A program made the position numbers and the translations under genes. A stretch of 64,000 bases of DNA from CAYRFQ01 sp964423615 (GTDB taxonomy: Bacteria > Planctomycetota > Planctomycetia > Gemmatales > Gemmataceae). Shown here piece after piece: positions 9,601 to 17,195 of this stretch. The stretch is taken from NCBI GenBank assembly GCA_964423615.1, contig CAYRFQ010000009.1, positions 62,001 through 126,000 of the forward strand, read 5' to 3'. The number at the start of each line of letters is the position of its first letter. Within the stretch, counting starts at the first letter, position 1. The notes below the pieces were generated by a model. The model did not search any database, was not told the origin of the DNA, and saw only the letters and a program-made list of their open reading frames with translations.

Positions 9601-12600
9601 TCGAGTCGATTCCGAGGTCGGCATCGATCTCCATGGTCAGGTCGAGCATGTCGGCAGGATAACCGGTTTTTTCTGAGACAACCTCGAGCAGTTTAGCTTG
9701 GTATTCCGGGGGAATAGCCGTCACTGATGGTTGCTGAGGAGAGTTGGTTTCCGTCTCCAGTAACACGTCTCTCATGGGTTCGGAATCGAACGGAGTCGAA
9801 GTTGATTCGGTTGAAACTTCGCCTTCGAGGATTCCCAGGACGTCTCGCAATGTCCGTAGAGTCCCAATCTGCTCGGGGCGAACGGGAGGCAGTTCAGGAA
9901 ATCGTTCCTGGACAGCGGAAAAAATCTCAACCCGCTTGATGGAGTCGATCCCTAGATCGGCATCGAGTTCCATATCGATGTTCAACATTTCAGCCGGATA
10001 TCCGGTCTTCTCGGATACGATTTGCAAGAGGTCACCTGATCGATCGTCTCTTTTGATATCCAGAGAACGGTTGTTGATCGATTCAATGCGATTCTCCTGG
10101 GGCACCTCCCAGGGAGAGGGATTTGGCTCAGGTTCCTGGGTCGGCAGGATGTCGTCGGGTGGAGTTGATGAATGCGTGTGATGTCCATTTCGGTCCGGGA
10201 CGTCCTGACGCATCCGGGTTGACTCCGGAAGACGCGTGTTCATCGATGCAGGAGGATGGCCATTAACATCCGGTGACGGCGATTGACCGTTGACCGAAGG
10301 AACCGGGACTTCTGACGTAAAGAGTTTTTCGAAGAGGGCCAAGGCCCGTTCTTGACTGTCCAAGAATTGTTTATGGAGTCGCGCCGTTTGCTCTGTGATC
10401 TCTTGAAGGGCTCGGAGTCCTTCGTCGGGACTTCGGTCAGCGTGTTGCCAGTTTTGCGGGTGTTCCATTGTGTCAGGCTGTCCCAGGCTTTGTGATTCGG
10501 TAGTCTTCGGGTGGCTCTCTTCAGTCGTGCGCTCGACCATTTCGTCATCTGGAGATTGCTCCGGGGAGCGTGTTGGCTCGAGATCACTGGCAAGACATCG
10601 TTGCTCGCCAGCCGGAGTAGCTTTGCACGTCGTTCGTGGCGCGACATAATTGGCTCCGGAGAGTGGCACGATGAATCCACTTTTCTTGACCGGTGCCGAA
10701 TCCGACCGATGATCCGAGTTCCACAAATTCAAGTCGACGTTGTGACCGAGTGCGGCGAGTTTGGCCAGCACTTGGGCCAGGTCAAACACTCCTTGCCCAG
10801 CCATTTTGCTGTTGTCCAAAGAAATGGCTTGGTGGGAGCGGTCGTGCAAAATCTTACGGACCAAACCGGAGAGGATTCGAGAGGGTCCTACTTCCAGAAA
10901 AGTCCGAGCTCCGTCGGCGTAAACGTTCTCGACCAGACGCTGGAACTCGACAGGTTCAGCGAGTTGGTGACCGATGAGCCGTTGTGAGTCGCGCGAGTTC
11001 GGAGGATACTGCTTGGCCGTGGTGTTGGCGTAGACGGGAATAGGGCTATTTTGAAAGACGACCTGGCTCGCCTCGCGGTGGAAGGGTTCGGCCACTTGCG
11101 CCACGGCAGGACTGTGAAAAGCGGCTCCAACGGACAACGGATGAACGTTTACTCCACGTTCCACGAGTACTCGTTGGACTCGATCTAACTCGTCGTGGCT
11201 CCCCGACAAAACACACTGGGCGGGTGCATTGTTATTCGCCATCGTCAGGCGGCTACCGCTCTGACGTAAGACATCTTTGAGTTCTGCGGTACTCATCTCG
11301 ACGGCCAACATTGAGCCGTTCGTGTTACCGAGTTCGGCCATGAGGTTGCCGCGGAGGACCCCAAGGCGATGGAAATCGTTTGGACGGAGACGGCCTGCAG
11401 ATGCCAACGCGGTGAGTTCTCCGAAGCTGTGTCCCGCGGTCATGTCGGGCAAGACACCGAAGAACCGAAGGACCTGGAAGGCTCCGAAACTCACCGCACC
11501 AAGAGCCGGTTGGGCGTAGTTAGTGCGTCGAAGTTGTTGTTCGGCGTGGCGTCTTTCTTCAGGCGTGAATAGGTGCTTGGGGAACACACAGTCCGCCAGC
11601 GTTTCGCTGGGGGAACCGTTTTCGAGAAAGACCTGTTGGGCGTTCAGAAATTCTTGAAACGCCTGTGGAAAGGCACAAACCAAATCACCGAGCATGCCAA
11701 CGTATTGCGAACCTTGTCCGGGAAAAAGGAGTGCAAGCTTTCCGGGGCGGGGGCCGATGGCGTAATGGCAGGCGTTCGAGGCCAGGAAGTTACCATGCTC
11801 CCGCATTTCTCGCAGCTCTTGCAGCTGGTCTGTCGAATGTTCTTTCGTCAGCACCAACGTCAGCCTGTGCTCATGCGATGAGTTATAGTTCGCTCGCGAA
11901 CTGCGGACGGCCAAGGCAACTTCGTCCCAAGTTTGCGCGTCCGTAACGGAGTCGATTTGGTGAGAAAGGTCTCTCAGCGACTGCCCCGAGAAGGCACCGA
12001 TCTCAATAGTGGGATCCCAGGCAATCGTTGACTTTTGGGGGGTGTATTCTTCGAGGACACAATGAAAGTTACTTCCACCGAACCCAAAGGAACTCACGGC
12101 GGCTCGGCGAGGGTGTTCTGGCGAGGGCAGCCAAGGTCTTCGAACCACGTTTGCGTAGAGGGGAGACGTTTTATCGGCCAGTTCGGGAACAGGTTCGGTG
12201 AGTTTCGCAGTTGGGGGAAGGACTTTATGGTGCAGGGCCAGCGTGGCCTTGATGATTCCAGCAGCTCCAGCGGCGGCCTTGGTATGACCAATTTGCGACT
12301 TGACGGATCCGAGAGCACACCAGCTGCTTTGTCGTTGGTTGGATCGGTACACCTCAAGAAGGGCCTTGAGCTCCGTCGTGTCACCGGCCTTGGTGCCAGT
12401 GCCGTGGGCTTCGACGAGCTCCACCGTCGTTGGTGAGACGTTGGCCATCTTGTAGGCCGATCGAAGGGCTTTGGCCTGACCGGCAGGACTCGGGGCATAG
12501 ACCGCCTGGCCCTTTCCATCGCTGGACGTACCGATACTTCGTATGACCGCGTAGATCGTGTCGGCGTCACGTTCGGCGTCTTCGAGTCGCTTGAGCAACA

Positions 12601-13438
12601 GGCATCCCAGGCCTTCCCCAAGGGTCGTCCCATCGGCGTTGGCGTCGAACGGTCTGGCATCTCCGGAGGGAGAGAGGGCTGGAGTCTTGCTGAAGCACAT
12701 GTACATGAAGATGTCGTTGAAAGTGTCCATGCCGCCGCTCAAGACCATGTCGGACTGGCCCGAAGCGAGCTCTAACAACGATAAATGGAGAGCACTCAAA
12801 GAACTGGCACAGGCGGCATCGACGACACAATTGGTGCCGCCGAGATCGAACCTGTTGGCGATCCGGCCGGCGACAACGTTGCCGAGCAATCCAGGAAACG
12901 AATCTTCCTGCCATCCAACATAACCTTCGGAGATTTTCTCGATGACTCGGTCGATCAGGTCGTTTGAAATGCCTTCGGCGGCAAGGGCTTTTCGCCAAAG
13001 TGGATGGCCCAAACGGGCGCCGAGGGGGATCACCAGTGGAAGAGTGCCTGTGACACCCAGGACGACGCTGACTCTGTCGCGGTCATATTGTTTATCGATG
13101 CCATAGCCGGCGTGATCGAGCGTCTTTTTTGCGACGAGGAGGCCTAGCAATTGCGTTGTATCGGTAGCTTCCAGGGATCTCGGTGTCACGCCGAATTCGA
13201 GGGGAGCGAACGACACGGGATCGAGGAATCCGCCACGCCGAGCATAGGTTTTGTCTGGAGCCTGTTTGTCGGAATTGAAGTAGTCGTCGGGGTTCCAGTG
13301 TGTTGACGGCACCTCGGTGATGGCGTCTACACCTTTGACGATGTTGACCCAGTAGGTCTGCAAATCCTCGGCTTTGGGAAACAGACACCCAATCCCGATG
13401 ATCGCAACGGGAGGGATGGTCGTTTGTTGAGAATTCAT
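6644..13438 (-). CDS. pfaA: Pfa-type PUFA/polyketide synthase, KS-AT-ACPx3-KR-DH' subunit
   Basis: Main chain-building subunit of the synthase. Domains in order (numbered from a possible TTG start two codons upstream at 13444): KS at about 10-470, with nucleophile Cys212 (DAACASS), AHGTG and the later GHT His; malonyl-type AT at about 570-870 (FPGQGSQYVGM, Ser673 in GHSFGE); a Pro/Ser-rich linker; three tandem ACPs with phosphopantetheine serines near 1168, 1281 and 1385, each in GIDSIKRVEI; KR at about 1470-1880 (SGGGRGI nucleotide loop, later LDYAVAN with the catalytic Tyr); and a C-terminal hotdog of the polyketide-synthase dehydratase type (about 1990-2230, HVIGGKAVVPVAL). ATG 13438 and TTG 13444 are both possible; an AAGGAA stretch sits about 12 bases before the TTG. 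Second gene of the operon, 108 bases after the reductase gene. ACP number (three) is at the low end for this family. Confidence 0.95.
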   Translation of the reverse strand: MNSQQTTIPPVAIIGIGCLFPKAEDLQTYWVNIVKGVDAITEVPSTHWNPDDYFNSDKQAPDKTYARRGGFLDPVSFAPLEFGVTPRSLEATDTTQLLGLLVAKKTLDHAGYGIDKQYDRDRVSVVLGVTGTLPLVIPLGARLGHPLWRKALAAEGISNDLIDRVIEKISEGYVGWQEDSFPGLLGNVVAGRIANRFDLGGTNCVVDAACASSLSALHLSLLELASGQSDMVLSGGMDTFNDIFMYMCFSKTPALSPSGDARPFDANADGTTLGEGLGCLLLKRLEDAERDADTIYAVIRSIGTSSDGKGQAVYAPSPAGQAKALRSAYKMANVSPTTVELVEAHGTGTKAGDTTELKALLEVYRSNQRQSSWCALGSVKSQIGHTKAAAGAAGIIKATLALHHKVLPPTAKLTEPVPELADKTSPLYANVVRRPWLPSPEHPRRAAVSSFGFGGSNFHCVLEEYTPQKSTIAWDPTIEIGAFSGQSLRDLSHQIDSVTDAQTWDEVALAVRSSRANYNSSHEHRLTLVLTKEHSTDQLQELREMREHGNFLASNACHYAIGPRPGKLALLFPGQGSQYVGMLGDLVCAFPQAFQEFLNAQQVFLENGSPSETLADCVFPKHLFTPEERRHAEQQLRRTNYAQPALGAVSFGAFQVLRFFGVLPDMTAGHSFGELTALASAGRLRPNDFHRLGVLRGNLMAELGNTNGSMLAVEMSTAELKDVLRQSGSRLTMANNNAPAQCVLSGSHDELDRVQRVLVERGVNVHPLSVGAAFHSPAVAQVAEPFHREASQVVFQNSPIPVYANTTAKQYPPNSRDSQRLIGHQLAEPVEFQRLVENVYADGARTFLEVGPSRILSGLVRKILHDRSHQAISLDNSKMAGQGVFDLAQVLAKLAALGHNVDLNLWNSDHRSDSAPVKKSGFIVPLSGANYVAPRTTCKATPAGEQRCLASDLEPTRSPEQSPDDEMVERTTEESHPKTTESQSLGQPDTMEHPQNWQHADRSPDEGLRALQEITEQTARLHKQFLDSQERALALFEKLFTSEVPVPSVNGQSPSPDVNGHPPASMNTRLPESTRMRQDVPDRNGHHTHSSTPPDDILPTQEPEPNPSPWEVPQENRIESINNRSLDIKRDDRSGDLLQIVSEKTGYPAEMLNIDMELDADLGIDSIKRVEIFSAVQERFPELPPVRPEQIGTLRTLRDVLGILEGEVSTESTSTPFDSEPMRDVLLETETNSPQQPSVTAIPPEYQAKLLEVVSEKTGYPADMLDLTMEIDADLGIDSIKRVEILSALQERLPGGRVVESDNIGSFRTLQDVLNFLTEKPATWVSANEHPLTQPPAPTQPESNSGNQRVQTLLLDTVAEKTGYPASMLEMSMEIDADLGIDSIKRVEIFSALQEALPDAPVVQPDQLGALRTLQDIENFLANGTRVDHQPLSIQLEKQRSPRSEIPPVPPLLRLVPTLAPASTQRTPIKVPPEATIWVIGDEATLTRNVVARLRQLGHEVTELSIGNAHTTPVPDTFGGLILIASKLEERDYLLILATLQRAGEQLKRSAANQDVFLATVTQIDGEFGFAGKSIHSPITGGLAGLTKTLAYEWPGLHCKAMDVAPHLDLEEAALAIVDEVFLLGPTEVAISASGSHTVALEKVMQEPVSSIPLNEQDVVLVSGGGRGITAECVVQLVKATGCRVALVGRSPEPKPEPNWLNSLESEQAIKRALIANANGHTTPRQINDEYGRIIASRELRNTLTRLKDHRAQVTYQQVDVRDQQDLKRALSNIESELGRVTGLVHGAGVLADKRIEHKTSEQFSKVYQTKVTGFQNLLATLSDHPLKVIAAFSSSTARFGRTGQLDYAVANEVLNKMCQQEAVRRPDCRVVAFNWGPWDSGMVTPELRTIFEAEGIQPINTFEGASFFVHELANSAPTEIVVLGEHSAVPSFRETSLPPRPNNQSSRPTPGAVVSPNQSSADGTHRTPATVSSQELLETMSLSVSVEEYPVLRDHVIGGKAVVPVALQLEWLAQGALHANPGLVFLGCDDLQVYHGIKLATSESVSLAIATSSLVKQSDGYRLTARIVGQHSNGKRIIHAQAQLCLASRSPDTPPRTTLTVSTKPTLTPHLVYETILFHGEQLRTIQEVVGLDERGIVVTLVGSPKPHSWIRQPLRSQWVTAPLALDGAFQAMIVWCSEFLSAPSLPTRLGRYRQFVRVFPKEDIQVFVSVTSRGQSLATADIEWVDVRGALLARLEGYECVVEPSLFDHFRQNQLPGTPVTL

Positions 13439-13546
13439 AGCCAAATTTTCATCGTTCCTTTCTCAAGCCAAATCATCGAATCGTGCAAGAGCCAATGGCT
13501 GAAACACGACTTGAGAGTCCCCAAACTGTTCTACAGGAAGCGAGTT

Positions 13547-15196
13547 TCAAGTCCGGATCCGGCGAAGTAGATCTGGCGGTGATAATGGCCGCAAGTTTGG
13601 TTGGCCCGGAGGAAGGAAGACTCGTTGGGTCCGAAGAATATTTGTACGGGTCAAGACGGCGGAACCGTAAAGGATATTCAACGCGACGTCCGCAACCCGG
13701 CGGTTTGCCACGGGCTCGAGGAAAGACCCATTGACCCATTCGTTGAAGGCGCCCATGGCCGGGCCACACCAGACCTGGTAATCGATCTTGCGATTTGGGT
13801 CGCCCCGGTTGGCCCATCGTGAAGACTGACCCAAATACCAGCGAAAGACCAGAGCCATCTTGTGCTTGGGGTCTCGGTCGGCCCGCGAGAGTTGTGTGGG
13901 GTCGCGAGCCTCGAAAAATTTGCACGTCTGGTTCCATACCTCGTCCAGGGGCAATTGGAAGATCGTTTGCTCGAGTTGGCTTCTTTCTTGCTTGGTGAGG
14001 TCTTCGAGACTCGATCGACTCCGGTAGATTTCCCAAAGTTTTGCGGCTCGCATCGGGAACATCGTTCCGCGTTTGAGGACTTGGAGTTTGACACCCATCT
14101 CGAACATGTCGGCTGCGGGAGCCATGACCACGTCCGCTTGGCGAGTTTCGGCCAACATTTGGCGGACGACATCGGAAGAACCCGATTCGCGACAGGCCTG
14201 ATTGATCGAACCCGTGACGATGTAAGCGGCTCCCATCGAAAACGCAGCTGCAGCAGACCACGGCGTCGAAATCCCTCCGGCAGCACCGATGCGGAGAGGC
14301 AAGTCGTAGAGCAGGTCCTGTTGGACTAGGTTTCGGAGGGCGAGCATGGTCGGCAACAATGTCACAAGCGGACGGTTGTCTGTGTGGCCCCCCGAATCGG
14401 CTTCGGCTGTGATGTCCTGGGCCAGGGGAATTCGTTTCGCTAGTTGGGCTTGTTCGGGAGTGATGTCGCCAGCGTCCACGAGTTGACGCAAGAGGCCATC
14501 CGGAGCCGGGGATAGAAATTTCCTGGCGACTTCTATTCTGGAAACTTTGGCGACAATCTTGTTGGGAGCTTCGATTTGTCCCAGAGGGTTTCGACGAATT
14601 CCCGAAACTCGATATTTCACGACGGGTAGGGTCAAGTCGAGGTAAGCCGAGGCCTCGACGAGGCGAACACCACGCCGAAGATACAAATCGACGACCTTGG
14701 CTTCGAGGGATGGTTCGTTGGGACTGTGGATGAGGTTGAAGCCGAAAGGAGCCGATCCCAAGTTACGCGACAGTTGATCGACGGCCTGCTCGACAGCAGC
14801 CAGTGGCAAACCGGCGGACCCAAAGAATCCGAGCATGCCAGCTCGGCTCATGGCCTCGACAGTGTCACAAGAAGCGATCCCATTCGCCATGGCACCGGCG
14901 ACGTAAGCGTATTGCAACCCATAATCGTGCCGAAAACTGGAATCACCCAGGGTGTCGAGTTCGACAGCTGGAGCAAAAGCCCAATTTGTGTGTGCAGGAA
15001 GCGAGGGATTCTTGTCGAGAAACGTAATCTTGCCGAACCGTTCGGGAGCGTCCTGGTTTCTCTGTACCGCAAAGGGCCTTCGCAAGGCTTGGATGGCCTC
15101 GAGAAGATCGACGTGGGGACCGTCATCACTCCCAACCTTTCCGCCATCTGTTGGGGCGTTCCTTTGCAAAGGTGTTTCGGAGTGTAGTGACGGCAC
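13547..15196 (-). CDS. pfaD: PfaD-type FMN enoyl reductase of the PUFA synthase
   Basis: Stand-alone flavin-dependent trans-enoyl reductase (2-nitropropane dioxygenase fold) that reduces the double bonds left by the dehydratases of the two megasynthases. At 549 residues it has the usual PfaD length. It shows the PfaD N-terminal module, then a TIM barrel with GMLGFFGSAGLPL, the EADSGGHTDNRPL segment, and the glycine-rich phosphate-binding stretch RIGAAGGISTPWSAAAAF. The start is GTG at 15196; no in-frame ATG lies upstream, and a 14-base palindrome (15200-15213) lies directly in front. It is the first gene of the three-gene operon, an order (reductase, KS-AT-ACP-KR, KS-CLF-AT-DH) that matches myxobacterial pfa1-pfa2-pfa3 rather than the pfaABCD order of marine gammaproteobacteria. 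Identification is firm. Confidence 0.95.
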   Translation of the reverse strand: MPSLHSETPLQRNAPTDGGKVGSDDGPHVDLLEAIQALRRPFAVQRNQDAPERFGKITFLDKNPSLPAHTNWAFAPAVELDTLGDSSFRHDYGLQYAYVAGAMANGIASCDTVEAMSRAGMLGFFGSAGLPLAAVEQAVDQLSRNLGSAPFGFNLIHSPNEPSLEAKVVDLYLRRGVRLVEASAYLDLTLPVVKYRVSGIRRNPLGQIEAPNKIVAKVSRIEVARKFLSPAPDGLLRQLVDAGDITPEQAQLAKRIPLAQDITAEADSGGHTDNRPLVTLLPTMLALRNLVQQDLLYDLPLRIGAAGGISTPWSAAAAFSMGAAYIVTGSINQACRESGSSDVVRQMLAETRQADVVMAPAADMFEMGVKLQVLKRGTMFPMRAAKLWEIYRSRSSLEDLTKQERSQLEQTIFQLPLDEVWNQTCKFFEARDPTQLSRADRDPKHKMALVFRWYLGQSSRWANRGDPNRKIDYQVWCGPAMGAFNEWVNGSFLEPVANRRVADVALNILYGSAVLTRTNILRTQRVFLPPGQPNLRPLSPPDLLRRIRT

Positions 15197-15804
15197 GGCA
15201 TCCGGTTCCGGATAGAGAAGTCGGTGTGGGTCTTGGTGTCCAATCGAGTCCTAGTAAGCATACATCCACGGCAACCTTTGTCCATAACAAAGCACTTTAT
15301 TGAACAAAGGTTACGTCGATTTGTAGGGATTACAAATTGTGCAAATTAGGAGGGACAAGCGGAGTGTTCGTGCTGGTAGGATCCGGAAGTTTTCGTTGAT
15401 CGACGAGAGTCCTTGGGAACAAAAGAACAAGTCCATGGAATTCAACAAGAAGGGGGGAACAATTCCTTTGATTGGGTTGCTTGAGTTGGACCTGATTGCT
15501 CCAAGAGAGCATGAGCCTGCGTAATATAGTATCACTTCGTGATCCTTCCGGTTCCCAAATCCCTCTCCCCGCAAGCGGGGCGAATGACTTGGAAAACGAA
15601 AAACTGTGCTCAATACAAGCGCGAATTGCTCTAATGAGATTGCCAACCAAAACCGGTAATGAAACATCTTGCAATCGTGAATTTGGCAGTCTTCGACGGC
15701 CTCGGGTCACCCGTCTTGGTTGTCAAAACTCATTAGAGAAAGTTATCTGCAGTGAGGGGAAAACTTGCGGTTCCAGATTGAACGCGGTTTAGTTGCAACG
15801 GATT
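15197..15804. other. 608-base non-coding region upstream of the pfa operon
   Basis: No convincing gene. It must hold the promoter of the pfa operon and the 3' end of the LarA-like gene. Visible symmetry elements: an AACCTTTGT/ACAAAGGTT inverted repeat (15273-15281 with 15304-15312), whose left arm can alternatively pair locally (CTTTGT with ACAAAG, 15276-15292); a 13-base palindrome ATCACttcGTGAT (15531-15543) directly beside AT-rich sequence that reads TACTATATT on the minus strand and could serve as a -10 element; and CCCCGC-AA-GCGGGG (15567-15580). Which of these controls the operon cannot be decided from sequence alone. Confidence 0.5.
15200..15213. promoter_or_regulatory. 14-base palindrome abutting the pfaD start
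   Basis: ATCCGG-TT-CCGGAT is a perfect inverted repeat ending three bases before the GTG start of pfaD, exactly where a ribosome-binding site would lie. It could be a protein operator or an mRNA hairpin limiting translation. The symmetry is seen directly; the function is inferred. Confidence 0.45.
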
Positions 15805-17064
15805 CTAAATCGGAGTCAGGATTCCCTCTTCGTTGAGCGCGATGTCGTAGGGTTCTCCCTGAATCTCGAACTCGGTTTCGTATTTGGGTTCGTCGAGACA
15901 AGGAGTCGACATCTCGAGTTCGCCAACGTGCAATGTATTGCGGATGTGAAGAATTCTGGCTTGTTCGGGCAAGCGTCCCCCGATGATCGGCAACGACGCA
16001 TCGAGAACTTCCTTGTCGGTTTCGTAATGGACCGGCAAGTTGGCACCCTCAGGATTCCCAGACGTGACACAATTGATGACGGTTGCGCGATAATCGAGGG
16101 AATCGATGAGGCGTTTCGACGCGAAGTCGGCGAGCCCGATTCCGGCTCCGTTGCCGTGGCTGGCTTCCGTGAGACTGCGGACAAAGATGAATCGCATCTC
16201 GGGCTGACCGGCTGCCGGAGGCGCCGTTTTGAAAGCACGCTTTCGACCGACGATGTTGGTGTCGATCCCCGACCCCGAAATGTTTTTGCCCATCTCGTCG
16301 ATGATAAGAATGTCGGCATTCTTCAGCGGCAATCGCGGCATCCAATCTTTCGCTTTGACCAACATGGCTTCTTCCCGCTCGATGAGGTTGTCCGGCTTCA
16401 CGGCTTCGATATACGCCGTTTCGTCGTAAGGATTCTCGACGATGCCGACGCCGAAAGTGATGGAAGCGTTCGAGAGCAAGTAAGAGACCACATTTTTTGC
16501 TGTCTCGTAGAAAGGGTGCGAGAGCAACAAGCGATGGTATTGCTGGGCCCCTCTCCACTTTCCGAGTCCGATCATCATCATCTTGCAAAGCCCGCTTTCG
16601 AGCGGACCATTGAAGTTGGTGTGCGGTTTGACACGGTTGATGACGCCGATGTGGTCGGCTTCGGAAGCGAGTTTATCGAGGTAAACGGGGAACCCGTCGT
16701 TGGTCGTTCCGACTTGGACGACGTCCAACGAGGATTTGAGGGGAATGCCAAGAAATTCTTCCGTCATGCCGTAGCCTTCGAGGACTTCCCGTTGTCCTTC
16801 GGGGGTGCCACCTCCGTGACTTCCCATGGCCGGAAACAGGAACGGTTCTGCCCCGAGGTCTTTCAAATAGTCTGCCACGGTTCGGAGAATGAGGGGAATG
16901 TTGGCGATTCCTCGGCTGCCTCCGGTCAAGGCAACGGTCTGGCCTGGCTTGATGGTCTGATCGAGACCGATGGCGTCGAGTTGGGCTCGTACGGCGGCGG
17001 GAACGTCATCGAGAACTGGGCGTTGAAAGTTTTGTTTGACCCGAACCATTTGCGGATATTTCAT
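15805..17064 (-). CDS. LarA-like protein (lactate racemase N-terminal / DUF2088 family)
   Basis: A 419-residue member of the family of the nickel-pincer lactate racemase LarA, whose other members include malate racemase and enzymes of unknown substrate. The expected metal/cofactor positions appear to be present: GSHGGGTPEGQ near residue 85, then VKPHTNFNGPLESGLCKM (His and Lys), then GAQQYH. Start ATG 17064 is divergent from the McrC gene, with 131 bases between them. No larB, larC or larE, which make and insert the pincer cofactor, is present in the window, so cofactor dependence is uncertain. DUF2088 proteins of this type are common in Planctomycetota. Substrate unknown; family assignment good. 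Confidence 0.8.
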   Translation of the reverse strand: MKYPQMVRVKQNFQRPVLDDVPAAVRAQLDAIGLDQTIKPGQTVALTGGSRGIANIPLILRTVADYLKDLGAEPFLFPAMGSHGGGTPEGQREVLEGYGMTEEFLGIPLKSSLDVVQVGTTNDGFPVYLDKLASEADHIGVINRVKPHTNFNGPLESGLCKMMMIGLGKWRGAQQYHRLLLSHPFYETAKNVVSYLLSNASITFGVGIVENPYDETAYIEAVKPDNLIEREEAMLVKAKDWMPRLPLKNADILIIDEMGKNISGSGIDTNIVGRKRAFKTAPPAAGQPEMRFIFVRSLTEASHGNGAGIGLADFASKRLIDSLDYRATVINCVTSGNPEGANLPVHYETDKEVLDASLPIIGGRLPEQARILHIRNTLHVGELEMSTPCLDEPKYETEFEIQGEPYDIALNEEGILTPI

Positions 17065-17195
17065 GGTGGTTGTTTCTCCATTGGAATCGGCCCTGGCGGG
17101 TCGTACTGACGGTAGGCATCTCCGGATATCATTCCGGTAGTGTATGGTATAGCCAGTTCTTGGCGGTTACCAATACGATTTGTTTGGAGATCGGG

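Noticed and set aside
15793..17109. 438-codon plus-strand frame
   Set aside because: Complementary to the LarA-like gene, which has conserved motifs and a sensible start on the minus strand; the antisense product is not protein-like.
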